A stretch of 64,000 bases of DNA from Antedon mediterranea (GCF_964355755.1 NC_092679.1:16668932-16732931), one strand, 5' to 3'. Counted from the stretch's first letter, positions 41,285-54,440 are shown. A program made the numbers and translations. Notes: generated by a model from the sequence alone, not told the origin.

Positions 41285-42255
41285 CTTAACCATAAAGATG
41301 GGACCGAGATTGTGGTTAATTCAATATACAGGCCCAGTTGATTCCAAATATTGATGGTGGGTTGGAAATGGATTGATCTGAGACATGCGCACTATCGTTA
41401 ATGTCTTCCTTAATTCGAATGTGTCGGAATTAATAGATACTTATATGAACTGCAGCTGACAAAAGGGATTGTACTGTAGCGTGCAGTTGGTGGCATCAAT
41501 TAAATATCAATTTGGACAGGTCATTGCAGTAATTTGATTAGCAACCCAAACATTGTCCACTATGCACCTATACTGTGTGGTATTTGCCTGTGGTTTAGGC
41601 CTGTCCATACAGTAGCGTTAAATTTGTTACATACAATTCGATTGTATACTTAATAAAATATAGGTTATTGTTTTATTCCCTTCATCGTCATAGAAAATAT
41701 AAACCGTATAATATTATAGCAGCACTACTGAAGCAACCAAAATATATGCCCACCAAGCACGTATGTTGGGTATTTAAGCCTGTCCTACAGTAGCGTTTGT
41801 TTGTTTTATGCTTAGCTGCTTGGTGCATGCAGTTTACTGTATGTGTGTTGACAGGGAGTAACATCAACTCTCTGGTTTTCGGTAAACGATCCCAGGGTCC
41901 TGGGTTCAAATTCTGTCAGGTGCCATGTTTTTTTTTCTCGTGATAGAACACCTCCACACCCGAAGACTTTTAATAAGACTTTGTGTAGAGCATCTTGTGT
42001 ATATTATTTGTCTTTGTGATTATTTAAGGGGGGAGATCCCTAGCCTTACGGGCCGGGTTATGTGGCTATCTGGTCTCTCCAGGAGACCTATAACTGTAAC
42101 TGTATAAAACGACATTGAAAATACATACAAATACATAAACTGGTACGTTAAACTTTTAATAAAGAATAGAAGTTATTTTTTATTCATTTCCTCGTATTAT
42201 ATAAATCTAAACCAGTGTAGCAAAACAACCTAACAATGTCCACATGTACTCCAGA
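41285..42255. other. Stretch with a weak SINE-like segment
   Basis: At 41880-41920 the words gatcccagggtcctgggttc and caaattctgtcagg look like a polymerase III B box, and atacatacaaatacataaac follows at about 42120. No matching A box and no second copy in the window, so it is only a possibility. The rest is unique. Confidence 0.3.
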
Positions 42256-42261
42256 TATTAT

Positions 42262-42441
42262 AAGCTTGGTTCCCACTAGAACGTAACGCAAGGACGTGAA
42301 CGCAACACAAGCGTTTTAACCAATGACAAGCGAAGTTATAGACAGTTAGCAATCACAAGCGAATAAGCCATCGCTTGTGATTGGTCAATTCACTTGCGTT
42401 GCGTTACGTCCTTGTGTTGCGTCGCTAGTGGGAACCACGCT
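42262..42441. mobile_element. MITE family B copy, inverted relative to 7871
   Basis: Nearly the exact complement of the 7871-8049 copy, from taagcttggttcccactaga to ctagtgggaaccacgct, with TTAG after it. Confidence 0.85.
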
Positions 42442-42789
42442 TTAGGCATTTCACTCTCCCTGTTACGTTTGTTACATATACTATTCGATATATTGATAAA
42501 ATAGGCTAATTTTGTCGCTATGATATATCTTACTCTACTAACCGTACAGCTTAACATCACTGTCATTAATGATATTTAAATGTTGAACATACGTTCTGTA
42601 AAAACATAATGAGTGTACAGTAAAATGGTTGCGTTATAAATGTGTGCAGTGTGAAATGTAATGAACATCCTAAAATTGCCTAACAAGTCAACTACTATAG
42701 AGATAATCGTTTGAAACTTTCATCAAATAAATTAAAAGGTGAAATGTATGTCACATAGAGGCCTTAATGTGTATAATAATAATATGTAT

Positions 42790-43130
42790 CAAAAATAAAA
42801 CTTGCTTTATGAATGGTATTTTTGACATTGATAACAGTCATGTGAGGACGATTAGTCCTACGTCAAATGGAGCGTTGTAATGAAATACACAAAACGTTAT
42901 ATTATTCGTTTAACCCTGTTTGTTGAAAGCAAAATAAAAATTAGAAACAAAATTCAAACTTACTTTATGAGCCACGACATTTTCGACATTGATACAGTCG
43001 TGTGAGGATAAATCAAACGGATGTTATTTATACGATTTGCTTTATAATGAAATACCCGTAGACACAGAAACGTTCTATTATTCGTTTAACCTTGTTTGTT
43101 GAAAGAAAAATACAAATTCGAATGGGGATT
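42790..43130. repeat. Imperfect tandem duplication of about 170 bp
   Basis: Both halves share cttgctttatga/cttactttatga, tttttgacattgata, agtcgtgtgagga, ataatgaaatac, and attattcgtttaacc-tgtttgttgaaag. Diverged. Confidence 0.7.
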
Positions 43131-43169
43131 ATAGATAAAATGTATCTTCCATTAAGGTTCATCGTTCGG

Positions 43170-45791
43170 GTGACCCAGAGATATTGGTATACTAATATTG
43201 GTTATTTAAACAGGTAGGCCTAGGTGGTTCCTACCCAGTGACGTTAGCGACAACTGTGCCCATACATCCAACTTACCCGGGGGATACCAATGTTAGTTAT
43301 TTAAACAGGTATGCCTAGGTGGTTCCTACCCAGTGACGTTAGCGATAACTGTGCCCTTACATCCAACTTACCCGGGTAATACCAATGTTAGTTATTTACA
43401 CAGGTATGCCTAGGTGGTTCCTACCCAGTGACGTTAGCGACAACTGTGCCCATACATCCAACTTACCCGGGTAATACCAATGTTAGTTATTTACACAGGT
43501 ATGCCTAGGTGGTTCCTACCCAGTGACGTTAGCGATAACTGTTCCACTACATCCAACTTACCCGGGTAATACCAATGTTTATAGTTATTTAAACAGGTAT
43601 GCCTAGGTGGTTCCTACCCAGTGACGTTAGCGATAACTGTGCCCTTACATCCAACTTACCCGGGTAATACCAATGTTAGTTATTTACACAGGTAGACCTA
43701 GGTGGTTCCTACCCAGTGACGTTAGCGACAACTGTGCCCATACATCCAACTTACCCGGGTAATACCAATGTTAGTTATTTACACAGGTAGACCTAGGTGG
43801 TTCCTACCCAGTGACGTTAGCGACAACTGTGCCACTACATCCAACTTACCCGGGTAATACCAATGTTAGTTATTTACACAGGTATGCCTAGGTGGTTCCT
43901 ACCCAGTGACGTTAGCGACAACTGTGCCACTACATCCAACTTACCCGGGTAATACCAATGTTAGTTATTTACACAGGTATGCCTAGGTGGTTCCTACCCA
44001 GTGACGTTAGCGACAACTGTGCCACTACATCCAACTTACCCGGGGGATACCAATGTTAGTTATTTAAACAGGTATGCCTAGGTGGTTCCTACCCAGTGAC
44101 GTTAGCGACAACTGTGCCCATACATCCAACTTACCCGGGGGATACCAATGTTAGTTATTTAAACAGGTATGCCTAGGTGGTTCCTACCCAGTGACGTTAG
44201 CGATAACTGTGCCACTACATCCAACTTACCCGGGTAATACCAATGTTAGTTATTTAAACAGGTATGCCTAGGTGGTTCCTACCCAGTGACGTTAGCGACA
44301 ACTGTGCCACTACATCCAACTTACCCGGGTAATACCAATGTTAGTTATTTAAACAGGTATGCCTAGGTGGTTCCTACCCAGTGACGTTAGCGACAACTGT
44401 GCCACTACATCCAACTTACCCGGGTAATACCAATGTTAGTTATTTAAACAGGTATGCCTAGGTGGTTCCTACCCAGTGACGTTAGCGATAACTGTGCCAC
44501 TACATCCAACTTACCCGGGTAATACCAATGTTAGTTATTTACACAGGTATGCCTAGGTGGTTCCTACCCAGTGACGTTAGCGACAACTGTGCCACTACAT
44601 CCAACTTACACGGGTAATACCAATATTGGTTATTTAAACAGGTAGGCCTAGGTGGTTCCTACCCAGTGACGTTAGCGATAACTGTGCCCATACATCCAAC
44701 TTACCCGGGTGATACCAATGTTTATAGTTATTTAAACAGGTATGCCTAGGTGGTTCCTACCCAGTGACGTTAGCGATAACTGTGCCCTTACATACAACTT
44801 ACCCGGATAATACCAATATTGGTTATTTAAACAGGTAGACCTAGGTGGTTCCTACCCAGTGACGTTAGCGATAACTGTGCCCTTACATACAACTTACCCG
44901 GATAATACCAATATTGGTTATTTAAACAGGTAGGCCTAGGTGGTTCCTACCCAGTGACGTTAGCGATAACTGTGCCCTTACATACAACTTACACGGGTAA
45001 TACCAATATTGGTTATTTAAACAGGTAGGCCTAGGCAGGGTACATCTGCCTGGCCTAGGTGGTTCCTACCCAGTGACGTTAGGGATAACTGTGCCCATAC
45101 ATCCAACTTACCCGGGTAATACCAATGTTAGTTATTTAAACAGGTAGACCTGGGTGGTTCCTACCCAGTGACGTTAGCGATAACTGTGCCCATACATCCA
45201 ACTTACCCGGGTAATACCAATGTTAGTTATTTAAACAGGTAGACCTAGGTGGTTCCTACCCAGTGACGTTAGCGATAACTGTGCCCATACATCCAACTTA
45301 CCCGGGTGATACCAATGTTTATAGTTATTTAAACAGATAGACCTGGGTGGTTCCTACCCAGTGACGTTAGCGATAACTGTGCCCATACATCCAACTTACC
45401 CGGGTGATACCAATGTTTATAGTTATTTAAACAGATAGACCTGGGTGGTTCCTACCCAGTGACGTTAGCGATAACTGTGCCCTTACATCCAACTTACCCG
45501 GGTAATACAATGTTAGTTATTCACACAGGTAGGCCTAGGTGGTTCCTACCCAGTGACGTTAGCGATAACTGTGCCCATACATCCAACTTACCCGGGTAAT
45601 ACCAATGTTAGTTATTTACACAGGTAGGCCTAGGCAGGGTACATCTCCCTGGCCTAGGTGGTTCCTACCCAGTGACGTTAGGGATAACTGTGCCCATACA
45701 TCCAACTCACCCGGGTAATACCAATGTTAGTTATTTACACAGGTAGGCCTACTGTAAGTTGGTTCCTACCCAGTGACATTAGCGACCCGGG
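43170..45791. repeat. 95-bp tandem array, about 27 units
   Basis: The unit is ggtatgcctaggtggttcct, acccagtgacgttagcga, caactgtgcccatacatcca, acttacccgggtaatacca, then atgttagttatttaaaca. Spacing of ctacccagtg is 95, 95, 95, then 98 where tttata is inserted, and so on. Units differ at few positions (gcgacaa/gcgataa, cccatac/ccactac, aaacagg/acacagg). Two units, near 45030 and 45630, carry the same extra hairpin segment of about 28 bp (ggcagggtacatct-cctgg). The array ends at a family B insertion. No long open frame; not coding. Confidence 0.95.
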
Positions 45792-46166
45792 TAAAGCTTA
45801 GTTCCCACTAGCGACGCAACGTAAGCAAATGCCCTTCTAAAGCGTGGTTCCCACTAGCGACGCAACACAAGGACGTAACGCAACGCAAGTGAATTGACCA
45901 ATCACAAGCGATGGCTTATTCGCTTGTGATTGATAACTGTCTATAACTTCGCTTGTCATTGGTTAAAACGCTTGCGTTGCGTTTACGTCCTTGCGTTACG
46001 TTCTAGTGGAAACCAAGCTTAATAATTGTGTTTTCCCCCGCCTGCGTGAAATCATACCCGCGATGTTTACAGCAGTATTGTGTCGTCGGTTCCCACTTCT
46101 GATTACGCAATACAGTACTTTGTGTCGATACGTCGCTAGTTGCGTTCTAGTGGGAACCACGCTTTA
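45792..46166. mobile_element. Nested pair: family B inserted in family B2
   Basis: Outer B2 in reverse orientation: cgcaacgtaagcaaatgccc at the left resumes after the insert as gtgttttcccccgcctgcgt and ends tgggaaccacgcttta. The inner B copy (45841-46019) is nearly identical to the one at 7871. Compare the uninterrupted B2 at 41073. Confidence 0.85.
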
Positions 46167-46172
46167 ATAACT

Positions 46173-46362
46173 AAAGCTTGGTTCCCACTTGTATGCAACG
46201 CAAGTGCAACGTAAGTAATTTGACCAATCACAAGCGATGGACTATTCAGTGGCTTGTCATTGATCAACCCGCTTCTTGCGTACGTCCTTGCGTTGCGTCT
46301 CTAGTAGGAACCACGCTTCATATGAGTTTGCATTGCGCTTACATCCTAGAACCAAACTTAAG
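46173..46362. mobile_element. MITE family B copy plus an extra end fragment
   Basis: agcttggttcccacttgtat to agtaggaaccacgcttca, then a short second right-end piece (tgcgcttacatcctagaacc). Seven bases separate it from the nested pair on its left. Confidence 0.75.
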
Positions 46363-46364
46363 CC

Positions 46365-48380
46365 TGAACGTGCTCTATAAATCTGCGCGGTGATTCAAAG
46401 GTATCTATCGAACTGTAGGTTCCGATTATTTAGATTTCTGTTAAAGACCCGAATGGAATGTCATACATCCAGGCCTAGAGCATCGCGGATCATAAGTGAG
46501 GATGTATACGGTCAGCAAACGGCAAATTCTTCAGCTGGTTGTTGTGACTAATGTAATAAATATATTATTCCATTCACAGCTGGTGTATATCAATTTGCGA
46601 GTAGTGTGTGTACATTTTCAAAGTAATATAACCATTAGAAAAACACATATCGGTGACATCACAGAGAAACATGATGTAGACGCGCGCGTCCACAATACGT
46701 TTTATCAGAAATTGTACGCGCGTGGTGAGTGTGCGCCGAGAAATTAACATAATCTCAAATCTCTCGCATACTAATTTCTATAAATTTACACAAATGAGAC
46801 TGCTCTTCTTTTAAGCGGTTGAACAAACCAACAACCATAATTATACAGACTAAGCATTTGTTAACATACGGAATCTAGAATAATATATCCAAAATTCTAG
46901 CCTGATTTTAATAATAATAGTATACAAAATCAGTCTAGCATGTTGGATATTTATGTCATTGTCGTATCTATCTATTTCTTTACAGTGCGCATTTATCCCA
47001 TTATTGAAATAATTTATATATGAAAACACTAGACTGCAATCGTGGGCGTACTCTTTCACAACTTTATGTATACGTTGTTGACAAAATCAAATTACCCAAC
47101 AGATTTGTGTATTATATATCATTATTTCACACGGTCATAAAAGGTATTGTGCAGCTATGTATATTATAGCTCATGTACTTATGTATAGCCTGGGTATTAT
47201 TAAAAACGGAACAAATTGTAAATTAAATTGCTAAATGACATACCGGTAAAAACTACGATATTTGTAGAAAAAATTATGTTTGTAATCTAGTGAATGATTC
47301 CAGTTAAATGCAACCGCTGCTGGAAAATTACTATAACGAGAGTCCCCTCTCTTACACACCTCCTATTCAGGTGACACCGTACCTAGGAACGACGGGAAAT
47401 AAAGTGTTATCACTAATACTGCCAACCCTTTTTCAAGGGGACATCCTTTGGAACACTTTCCCGTAAAAGGAACGAGTCGAGGTTTAATAATCGGTTAACA
47501 CTATACTGCCAACCCCTTTTCAGTGGACACCCCTATTAAACAAACGCATTATTAGTCCAACACTATATACTGATGACTTTGAACTTATCTGAAGAAATCC
47601 ACATTGCAAAGGTTTTATACACAAATATAACGTACACAGCAGTAGGCCTACTATTCCATACATTTGCTTGTTTTTAAATTAGTACGGTAGGCCTTACAAT
47701 ATTAAAACAGATATCTGATATGAACCAATTATCAGTTCAGACACACAAATGTCATGAGCCTCGGAGATAATTGATAATAATGATATGAATATATTTAGAC
47801 CTACCATTATTGATGCCATCCTTCGTCCCTGTCTATACGTCCCACTCACCGATACGATCGTATATATAGATAAATATCCTTAAAGTATAGGTATGTCAAT
47901 AACAAAAGAGCAATCCAAACATCGTCTCAATTCCATAACACCGTAAAGTTCAGTGTTGGTTTCTTTTTTAAATCGGATGCAATTGAATTTAAACGCTTTA
48001 ATCAAGCATTATGTGACGTCAGAGGGGAGGGACGAACCCATTCGAAAGCGAACACTGAACTAGAACCGACGGAATAGTATGTGAATGGAATAAATACAGT
48101 GAATTGATAGTCCATCAAGGGTGACAGAAACTAATAGGACATGGTGCGTGCGCAAGTATTTGAATAATACGATGACGTCATATCCCCTGAGGCACAATCT
48201 GTCAACTAATAAAATAATAGGTACATACTGCAGCAGTAATGTTGTAGACTAAAACATTATTTTTAAAACCAATGATGCGTGCAAACTGAATATTGTATAA
48301 AGGGAACATGTTGCTCATTTTTTATTAGCGCATGCTCTAATTAAGACGTGTACAAGCCGAAGACAGCTGTTTCGGTATAG
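46365..48380. other. Gene-free stretch with a family D fragment
   Basis: A family D remnant lies at about 47380-47560 (ccctttttcaaggggacatc, ccccttttcagtggacaccc). The 83-codon + strand frame at 46496 has no recognisable features. Confidence 0.4.
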
Positions 48381-48384
48381 TGCC

Positions 48385-48545
48385 TATATTCGGAGTCTAA
48401 TTCTGAGTCCGCGTGTTTAACTTCGGAGTCCGTGTGTTTAACTTCGAAGTTCACGTATTTAACTTCGGAGTCCACGTAGGCCTATTTAACTTCGGAGTCC
48501 CGTGTGTTTAACTTCCTAGTCTCGCGTGTTTAACTTCGGAGAGCA
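48385..48545. repeat. 21-22-bp minisatellite, about seven units
   Basis: Unit gtgtttaacttcggagtccg, with variants cacgta and a longer unit with gtaggccta inserted. Confidence 0.85.
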
Positions 48546-48549
48546 TGGT

Positions 48550-49290
48550 CATATTATCAGGCTTGGGAAAGTATTTCTTTTCATTTTTTACACATTTTCA
48601 CATTGTAATAAAACACAATAAAACGAAATAGGTGGAAATAATTCCCTCACATCTGAATCAGATTTTTGGTTCGTATTCTATATACCGAACGCTCTTTACA
48701 TAACATACAACACAAGGCCTAGCTTCTGTCGCTTTGTATTTTGTGAAGCTCGTGAAGTAAAACTATGTATTGTATGCTCTTATGTTATAACGTGTTCTCA
48801 TACCGATACAAAAAAAAAGAATATCGATAATCTGTCAACGTCAATAGCTAGACGATTTGAAGAAATAATCGATCGTCGTCTGCATTATTACCCGCCTAAA
48901 ATACAAAACAATCTTTACAACTATTCAATCTCCCAAAGAATTCATTGCTTTGTGTATCAAGGCAATCGAACCCTCGCCTTGTTTCTATACTGCACAACAC
49001 ATGTAACTTGTGTTGTAGTATAGACAACTTAACTGTTATATAATACTGAGGCCTAACAAAAACGGATGCTTACTCCTCTGAGGGCAGTATGCATGATAAA
49101 AGGGCTGACAGACTAACACAACGGAACTGGGAATGAAAACACACGCTCTGTATTTCTATAAATCAATTAAAAATAAATTGTTGTTCTAAGATTTATAAAT
49201 CCGTTTTTTCATGTAAAGAGTAGCAATGTCCATGGGTGTAACACGTAATTCAAAAGTAGTAGTAGGTGCGGATCCAGGGATTAATAGAGG
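48550..49290. other. Gene-free stretch
   Basis: Unique sequence; nothing recognised. Confidence 0.35.
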
Positions 49291-49295
49291 AGTGT

Positions 49296-49319
49296 GGGGG
49301 GGGGGGGGAGGGAGGGGGG
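49296..49319. repeat. G-rich tract
   Basis: Thirteen Gs, then A-GGG-A-GGGGGG. Could form a G-quadruplex on the + strand. A C-rich counterpart (nine C, T, six C) lies at 60202-60217. Confidence 0.8.
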
Positions 49320-49395
49320 TTGTGGTGTGCAACCTGGCCTAAAATGGTAACATTAAGTGCAGAACTTAACCTATGTACGGTACTCTTTGCGTTGG

Positions 49396-49557
49396 TAAGC
49401 TTGGTTCCCACTAGGACGCAACGCAAGAACGAAGACGCAACGTAAGTGAGTTGACCAATCTCAAGCGATGGATTGTCCGAACTGTCGCTTGTCATTGGTC
49501 AACACGCTTGAGTTGCGTTTACGTCCTTGCGCTGCGTCCTAGTGGAAAACAACCTTA
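49396..49557. mobile_element. MITE family B copy
   Basis: taagcttggttcccactagg to cctagtggaaaacaacctta, with the usual hairpin aatctcaagcgatggatt..gtcgcttgtcatt. Confidence 0.8.
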
Positions 49558-49559
49558 AT

Positions 49560-50070
49560 TTTCAAAAAGAATGCGCATGTGTCTCGCAATGTATCTTTAA
49601 AAAGAATGAAAGGAAATAGTTTAGACGACCTAAGGATATAGAAAGGCGTCGACAACAGGAAAGGCTTACAAAGCAGCGATGCAATAAAACATCAAACCTA
49701 TTCAACGTTTTCCAATACTGAACAAGGCTGTATTGAATGACAAACATTAATTTGTATCAACGAACAAAATGCTAGTAATAATGATCACGATCATTTACAA
49801 TTAGCCGAGTAAAACGAATGACATATTGGCCATTATAAAGTGATTCAAATCTTTCTTTAATTACTCACAGATATTGTATATTACGTATGTTAGTGCAGAA
49901 TAAAGATATCGACCTGCAGCAGCAGACCGCTTTCAGTTCTATCCTATACGGTCGTCTCCTTATTTATTATGATACATCGTGATTGAGTTTATCCCTTAAT
50001 TTCATTATCATGGCGACCGTGTGATGGGACTGAGTTCTTTGTCGCAATGAGACGCAGAATTAATACATGT
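49560..50070. other. Gene-free stretch
   Basis: Unique sequence; nothing recognised. Confidence 0.35.
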
Positions 50071-50075
50071 TTTTA

Positions 50076-50315
50076 GCGTTAAAAAGTAGAAGTCCGGTTT
50101 ATAGTAAAATCCAATGATGACGGGTTGAAAGGTGTCAACGCAATCGAACAGACCGCCGTGCGTTCAGCTGACCTTGTAACGCGTTTGATCAATGTTAAAA
50201 AGCATAGAAGTCCGGTTTGTGGTAAAATCCAATGATGACGGGTTAAAAGGTGTCTACGCAATCAAACGGACCGCCGTGCGTTCAGCTGACCTCGTAACGC
50301 GTTTGATCAATGTTC
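50076..50315. repeat. 118-bp tandem duplication
   Basis: Two copies: cgttaaaaagtagaagtccg, gtaaaatccaatgatgacgg, accgccgtgcgttcagctga, cgcgtttgatcaatgtt. About 90% alike by eye. Confidence 0.9.
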
Positions 50316-50650
50316 AATTTTGACTGTGATCTATAATTGAGTTATTGCATTAAATGATGATGTCATTTAAAGCACTATATGAATGTAATGTAAACCATTA
50401 CTGTCTGTCAATGTAACCAATGTTGTCATGCTCTTTATTCGTGTAACACTTTGATTTCAAGATCCATATGATATAAAAACTGCTTCTTTTCCTCATAATT
50501 GGCCTAAGCCTATATTTTAAAAAATGTCAATTATTTATTATGTACGAATTAATTAATTCCAATAGTTCGAAAGAACTAAGGATGTGTTCAATATGTAGGC
50601 CTACTTTTTAAAATCTAATTATCTGCACCCAATTCTTTACGGATACGGTC

Positions 50651-50823
50651 TTAAGCTCTGTCTACACTATCAAACTTTATGTGGAAAACAAAATGTTATG
50701 TGCCCATATAAATATGGACATGATGATGTCATATCACTACCATATTTGGGAATATCACTACCATATTTAGGCACACTACACTTTTTTTTTGTCAAACTAG
50801 CTTGATGGTGTATACAGAGCTTA
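50651..50823. mobile_element. MITE family A copy
   Basis: TTAA then gctctgtctacactatcaaa; right end gtcaaactagcttgatggtg and tatacagagctta. TTAA on the left, TTAG on the right. Confidence 0.85.
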
Positions 50824-50824
50824 G

Positions 50825-52235
50825 TATAAGTTTAATTTTGCCAGTTTTGTTGTTTTACATATTATCATGTAGGTCTATACTGTTGGGTTCCCATGAGACA
50901 CGTCAGTTTTTCCTAAAAATAAGAGAATTAAACCATAATGATGTTAGTTTCTGGTCATGCAAATTGTTGTTGTATGTGGTATGTAATCCATACCTTATTC
51001 TTTGTCTGCATCAACCAATTAATAGAATCTATCTCTACCTCCTTTAGACTCTTAAGAGAGGGTAAACACACTTTAAACCCAATCTGAAAATGCCAATACC
51101 CTAAGCTCCAATTTAGTACTACGACAAGTGGTTTATCAACAATCAGTAATAAACTAGGCCAATTTTCGAACCAAATCTTTGATTTTTAACCTAATCATAG
51201 CTTGATTATTCCTTATTAACATGCACAGCATCACCAGAGAAACTCAATACCTTCAAATTAATTACTTTTTTTGAGACGATTAATTACGTGTTCACATACA
51301 TGATACCTGGCATGATTTAGTTATTTGATCATCATGTGATTTTGATTAGGCCAAATAGAAAAAATGTCAGGAGTTTGATTTTTTTAAACATTATGAAATA
51401 TAATGTTACTGTTTAAAAAGCAATGAAATGATCTGTTTTTCTTTACATAAATCACTATATAATAACGATGCTTGAAGTCTCGAAAAGAAGCCCAATTTCA
51501 AGATAATTGTAATCCTGTTTATATAATGTCATGATTGATCTAAATTGTAGATTAAATATAAATTACTTTATTATAAAAAAAACATGAATCACAATCATAA
51601 TTTCCCTCTCTTTATTTTGGAATAAGTTTTATCCTGTGATTATTGTTCTAATTTGATGGGGAAAAAAATCATTATTTAGGCCTATGTGAATGCATCGAAT
51701 TTTTTTATTATGGTTTAAAAACAACAACTTCCACACCAGCAGCAAAAGCTGAAAAGGGTGGATTACAATACAAATTATTCCATCAAAATACAAATATGAA
51801 AAACACAAATTACAAGTAAACCTAAAAAGTTACAAGATTCTAGCTAGGTACGGTATTGTTGACTTTTTTAGATAGGCCTTTTTTAAGATAGGCCTACTGC
51901 AGGCTGCGTTGATAGTCCTATACCCTTTTGATGCACCTGATAATCATTGTCGTGGGTCAATAGTCTTCCGAAGTCGTTACTGGTATGTTACATTTTAAAT
52001 GCGTAAATCTAAGAACCAACATAATTAAGACCAACAAAATATGAATTAATTATCACATTATACGAATCTGTGTAAACAAAATGTCCCATACAATGGCATA
52101 AAGATAGTTTACATTCAAATCCAAAGGGAAGATGGAGGTTAGAATATAGATCAGACGTCCTAACAAGAATCTTAAAATAATGTTAGCCTAACTCCCTAAA
52201 TGCCGGACACTGAATAGTAGTAAAAATATTTATTA
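50825..52235. other. Gene-free AT-rich stretch
   Basis: No exon, RNA gene or clear repeat. The 81-codon + strand frame at 50802 starts inside the MITE and is not supported. Confidence 0.35.
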
Positions 52236-52239
52236 TTAA

Positions 52240-52580
52240 AGCGTGGTTCCCACTAGCATCGCAACGACGTGTCGACGCAAAGTGCTGTATTACGGAATCA
52301 CAAGTGGGAACCGAAGATTCAACAGTGCATGCTGCAAACATCGCAGGTTTGATTTCACGCAGGCGGAGGAAAATGCAATGCATTCCCCACTGGCGACGCA
52401 ACACAAGGACGTAACGCAACACAAGTGAATTGATCAATCACAAGCGATATTCGCTTGTGATTGCTAACTGTCTATAACTTCGCTTGTCATTGGTTAAAAC
52501 GCTTGCGTTGCGTTTACGTCCTTGCGTTATGTTCTAGTGGGAACCAAGCTTTACGTTGCATAGGTTGCGTTGCTACGCTT
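52240..52580. mobile_element. Second nested pair: family B within B2
   Basis: TTAA at 52236-52239. The outer B2 runs forward (tgctgtattacggaatcaca, tgatttcacgcaggcggagg). The inner B starts near cactggcgacgcaacacaag and ends ctagtgggaaccaagcttta; the outer remainder is ttgcataggttgcgttgcta. Confidence 0.75.
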
Positions 52581-52584
52581 TCAA

Positions 52585-53346
52585 ACAAACCCAACTATAT
52601 AAATTATTATATATCAGATACAATGCTGGTGTGGTGTTTATACCGTAATTTCCTTCCTTGAACATCTCTTTCACTTGTTTTCACAACGCTTCGAAACTTT
52701 TCGTTTTTTTGCCCTTTACAAATTCAAACCCTATCTGCATACAGTTTGCAGACCATTCTCATGATTGCTGCAATGTAGAGCTTAGAAACCTTAATCAAAA
52801 ATCTTGTCTAAAAAAACTATTGAGGAATCGATTTGTTTGTGTTGAAACTAAGAACTAGGTCTCACATATCTGATTTTAACAGGTTTTCACTGACAGTTCG
52901 TACGTTCAAATGTTTCCTGATAGTACTTGTGACATAGAATTAAGAGAGTGGATCATTGTGGAGAATGAAGCTACGGTTTACAATTAGCGTGTAATCCAGA
53001 CATACTTTTATATTTATCTGCTGACTATATCTCCTACTAATCGAAAGGGTATTCGAATGGAACGTTTGCCATATTAAGTTTACTCTTTGACGGATTTGGC
53101 TCATTTCTTAAACCGCCAATTCAGACAGAGGACATTTATCTCATCTTGACCAAGTCTACCTTCGGGCAGATTAGACAATATCTTTGCGAATTAAATTTAC
53201 TGCATTTTGTTCTTCAATTTCTTCATGTATGATATTGTAAATTATTATTTACATTTAGAACAAACGAAACATTTGCCCGTAACAATTAGGCCTAGAAATC
53301 TAAACTTTCGAAACTTGACCCAACTTGAAAACGTTGTAAACAATCG
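52585..53346. other. Gene-free stretch
   Basis: No supported gene. The 66-codon frame at 52658 has no splice context or known motif. Confidence 0.35.
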
Positions 53347-53448
53347 TAAAGCTCTGTCTACACTAAAAATGTGATGTGCTCATATATGGACATGATGATG
53401 TCATATCACTATCATGTTTGGGCATATCACTACCATATTTGGGCACTG
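53347..53448. mobile_element. MITE family A copy, right end missing
   Basis: Starts taaagctctgtctacactaa; keeps gatgatgtcatatcactatc and ggcatatcactaccatattt. Confidence 0.75.
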
Positions 53449-53490
53449 GGTATTGTACGAATGATTTTAGGATACAATGTAGGCCTACTA

Positions 53491-53985
53491 CACTGTAAAA
53501 ATAGTGTTTAGATCTTGCGAGAAAAACATGTATTTTGTACCCACTTTTTCCACACATTTAGCCTTAAACATGTTTAGATGTGAAACATGTTTAGGTTCTA
53601 AACACATTCTAAACATGTAGTCTGTACCCAACTCAACACATCAGTGACGTATTGATTGTTAAACATGTGAAGCAATATGAAGACAAGATTAGGTTTAAAA
53701 CGTGTTTAATTTGCCATGTGTGGAGCTCATGTGTGGAGCTTTTTTCCGCCACAGTAAAATCGTATGCACGCTACGCTAAACACATACCTAAACATTTTGA
53801 CTGCTAAACATGTGGAGTAATTGAACATAATATTGACATTAGTCAAGTGGAGGAAAACAACATGTTGCTATAAACACGTTTAGCTTTTAAACACGCTAAA
53901 CATGTAACTCGTGTCTAAAAGCTAAACGTGTGGAAAAGGTGGGTACAAAATAGGTGTTTAAGATGTAAACACTATTTTTACAGTG
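53491..53985. mobile_element. 495-bp element with CACTGTAAAAA ends
   Basis: Inverted ends cactgtaaaaatagtgttta (left) and its complement (right). The similarity extends inward to about 65 bp through tattttgtacccac and tttttccacac. The interior carries many aaacatgtttag/ctaaacatgt words in both orientations. CACTG ends are typical of CACTA/EnSpm- and Chapaev-type animal DNA transposons. TA flanks both sides. Confidence 0.8.
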
Positions 53986-53989
53986 TATT

Positions 53990-54440
53990 GCAGATCCTGG
54001 CTACTTTAGGCATAGCTACAGAACGTTTCTGATAAGAAGACCTATTTAAACATAAAATCGAGAGTTAAAAAACTAAATGAAAAATACATCATGTTCTTAA
54101 CAACATTAATCTATAAAAATATTAATTGCTTTTCACAATTCAAGGTCGTGTGAAAACTTCTCAAACACAAAAATCAATGCTAAAGATATAATTATAAAAT
54201 GTCCGGATATTTAGTCAAGCATTTATTGACAAAGTAATTAGCATAATTATCGATACAGGTGGCTGATATATCTAATCCGTGTCTCGTTATAGTTAATGCC
54301 CATGACCTAATAATTTACTATGATCGAGCGAAACCATAATTAAGTATAAATAATGTATATTCCATGCTTCTGACTTATTCGCTTTTCGTAAAAAAATTGT
54401 TAAAATATATTTGTGATATTGCTATGCTATTTTACTATAA
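53990..54440. other. Gene-free AT-rich stretch
   Basis: Nothing recognised. Confidence 0.35.
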
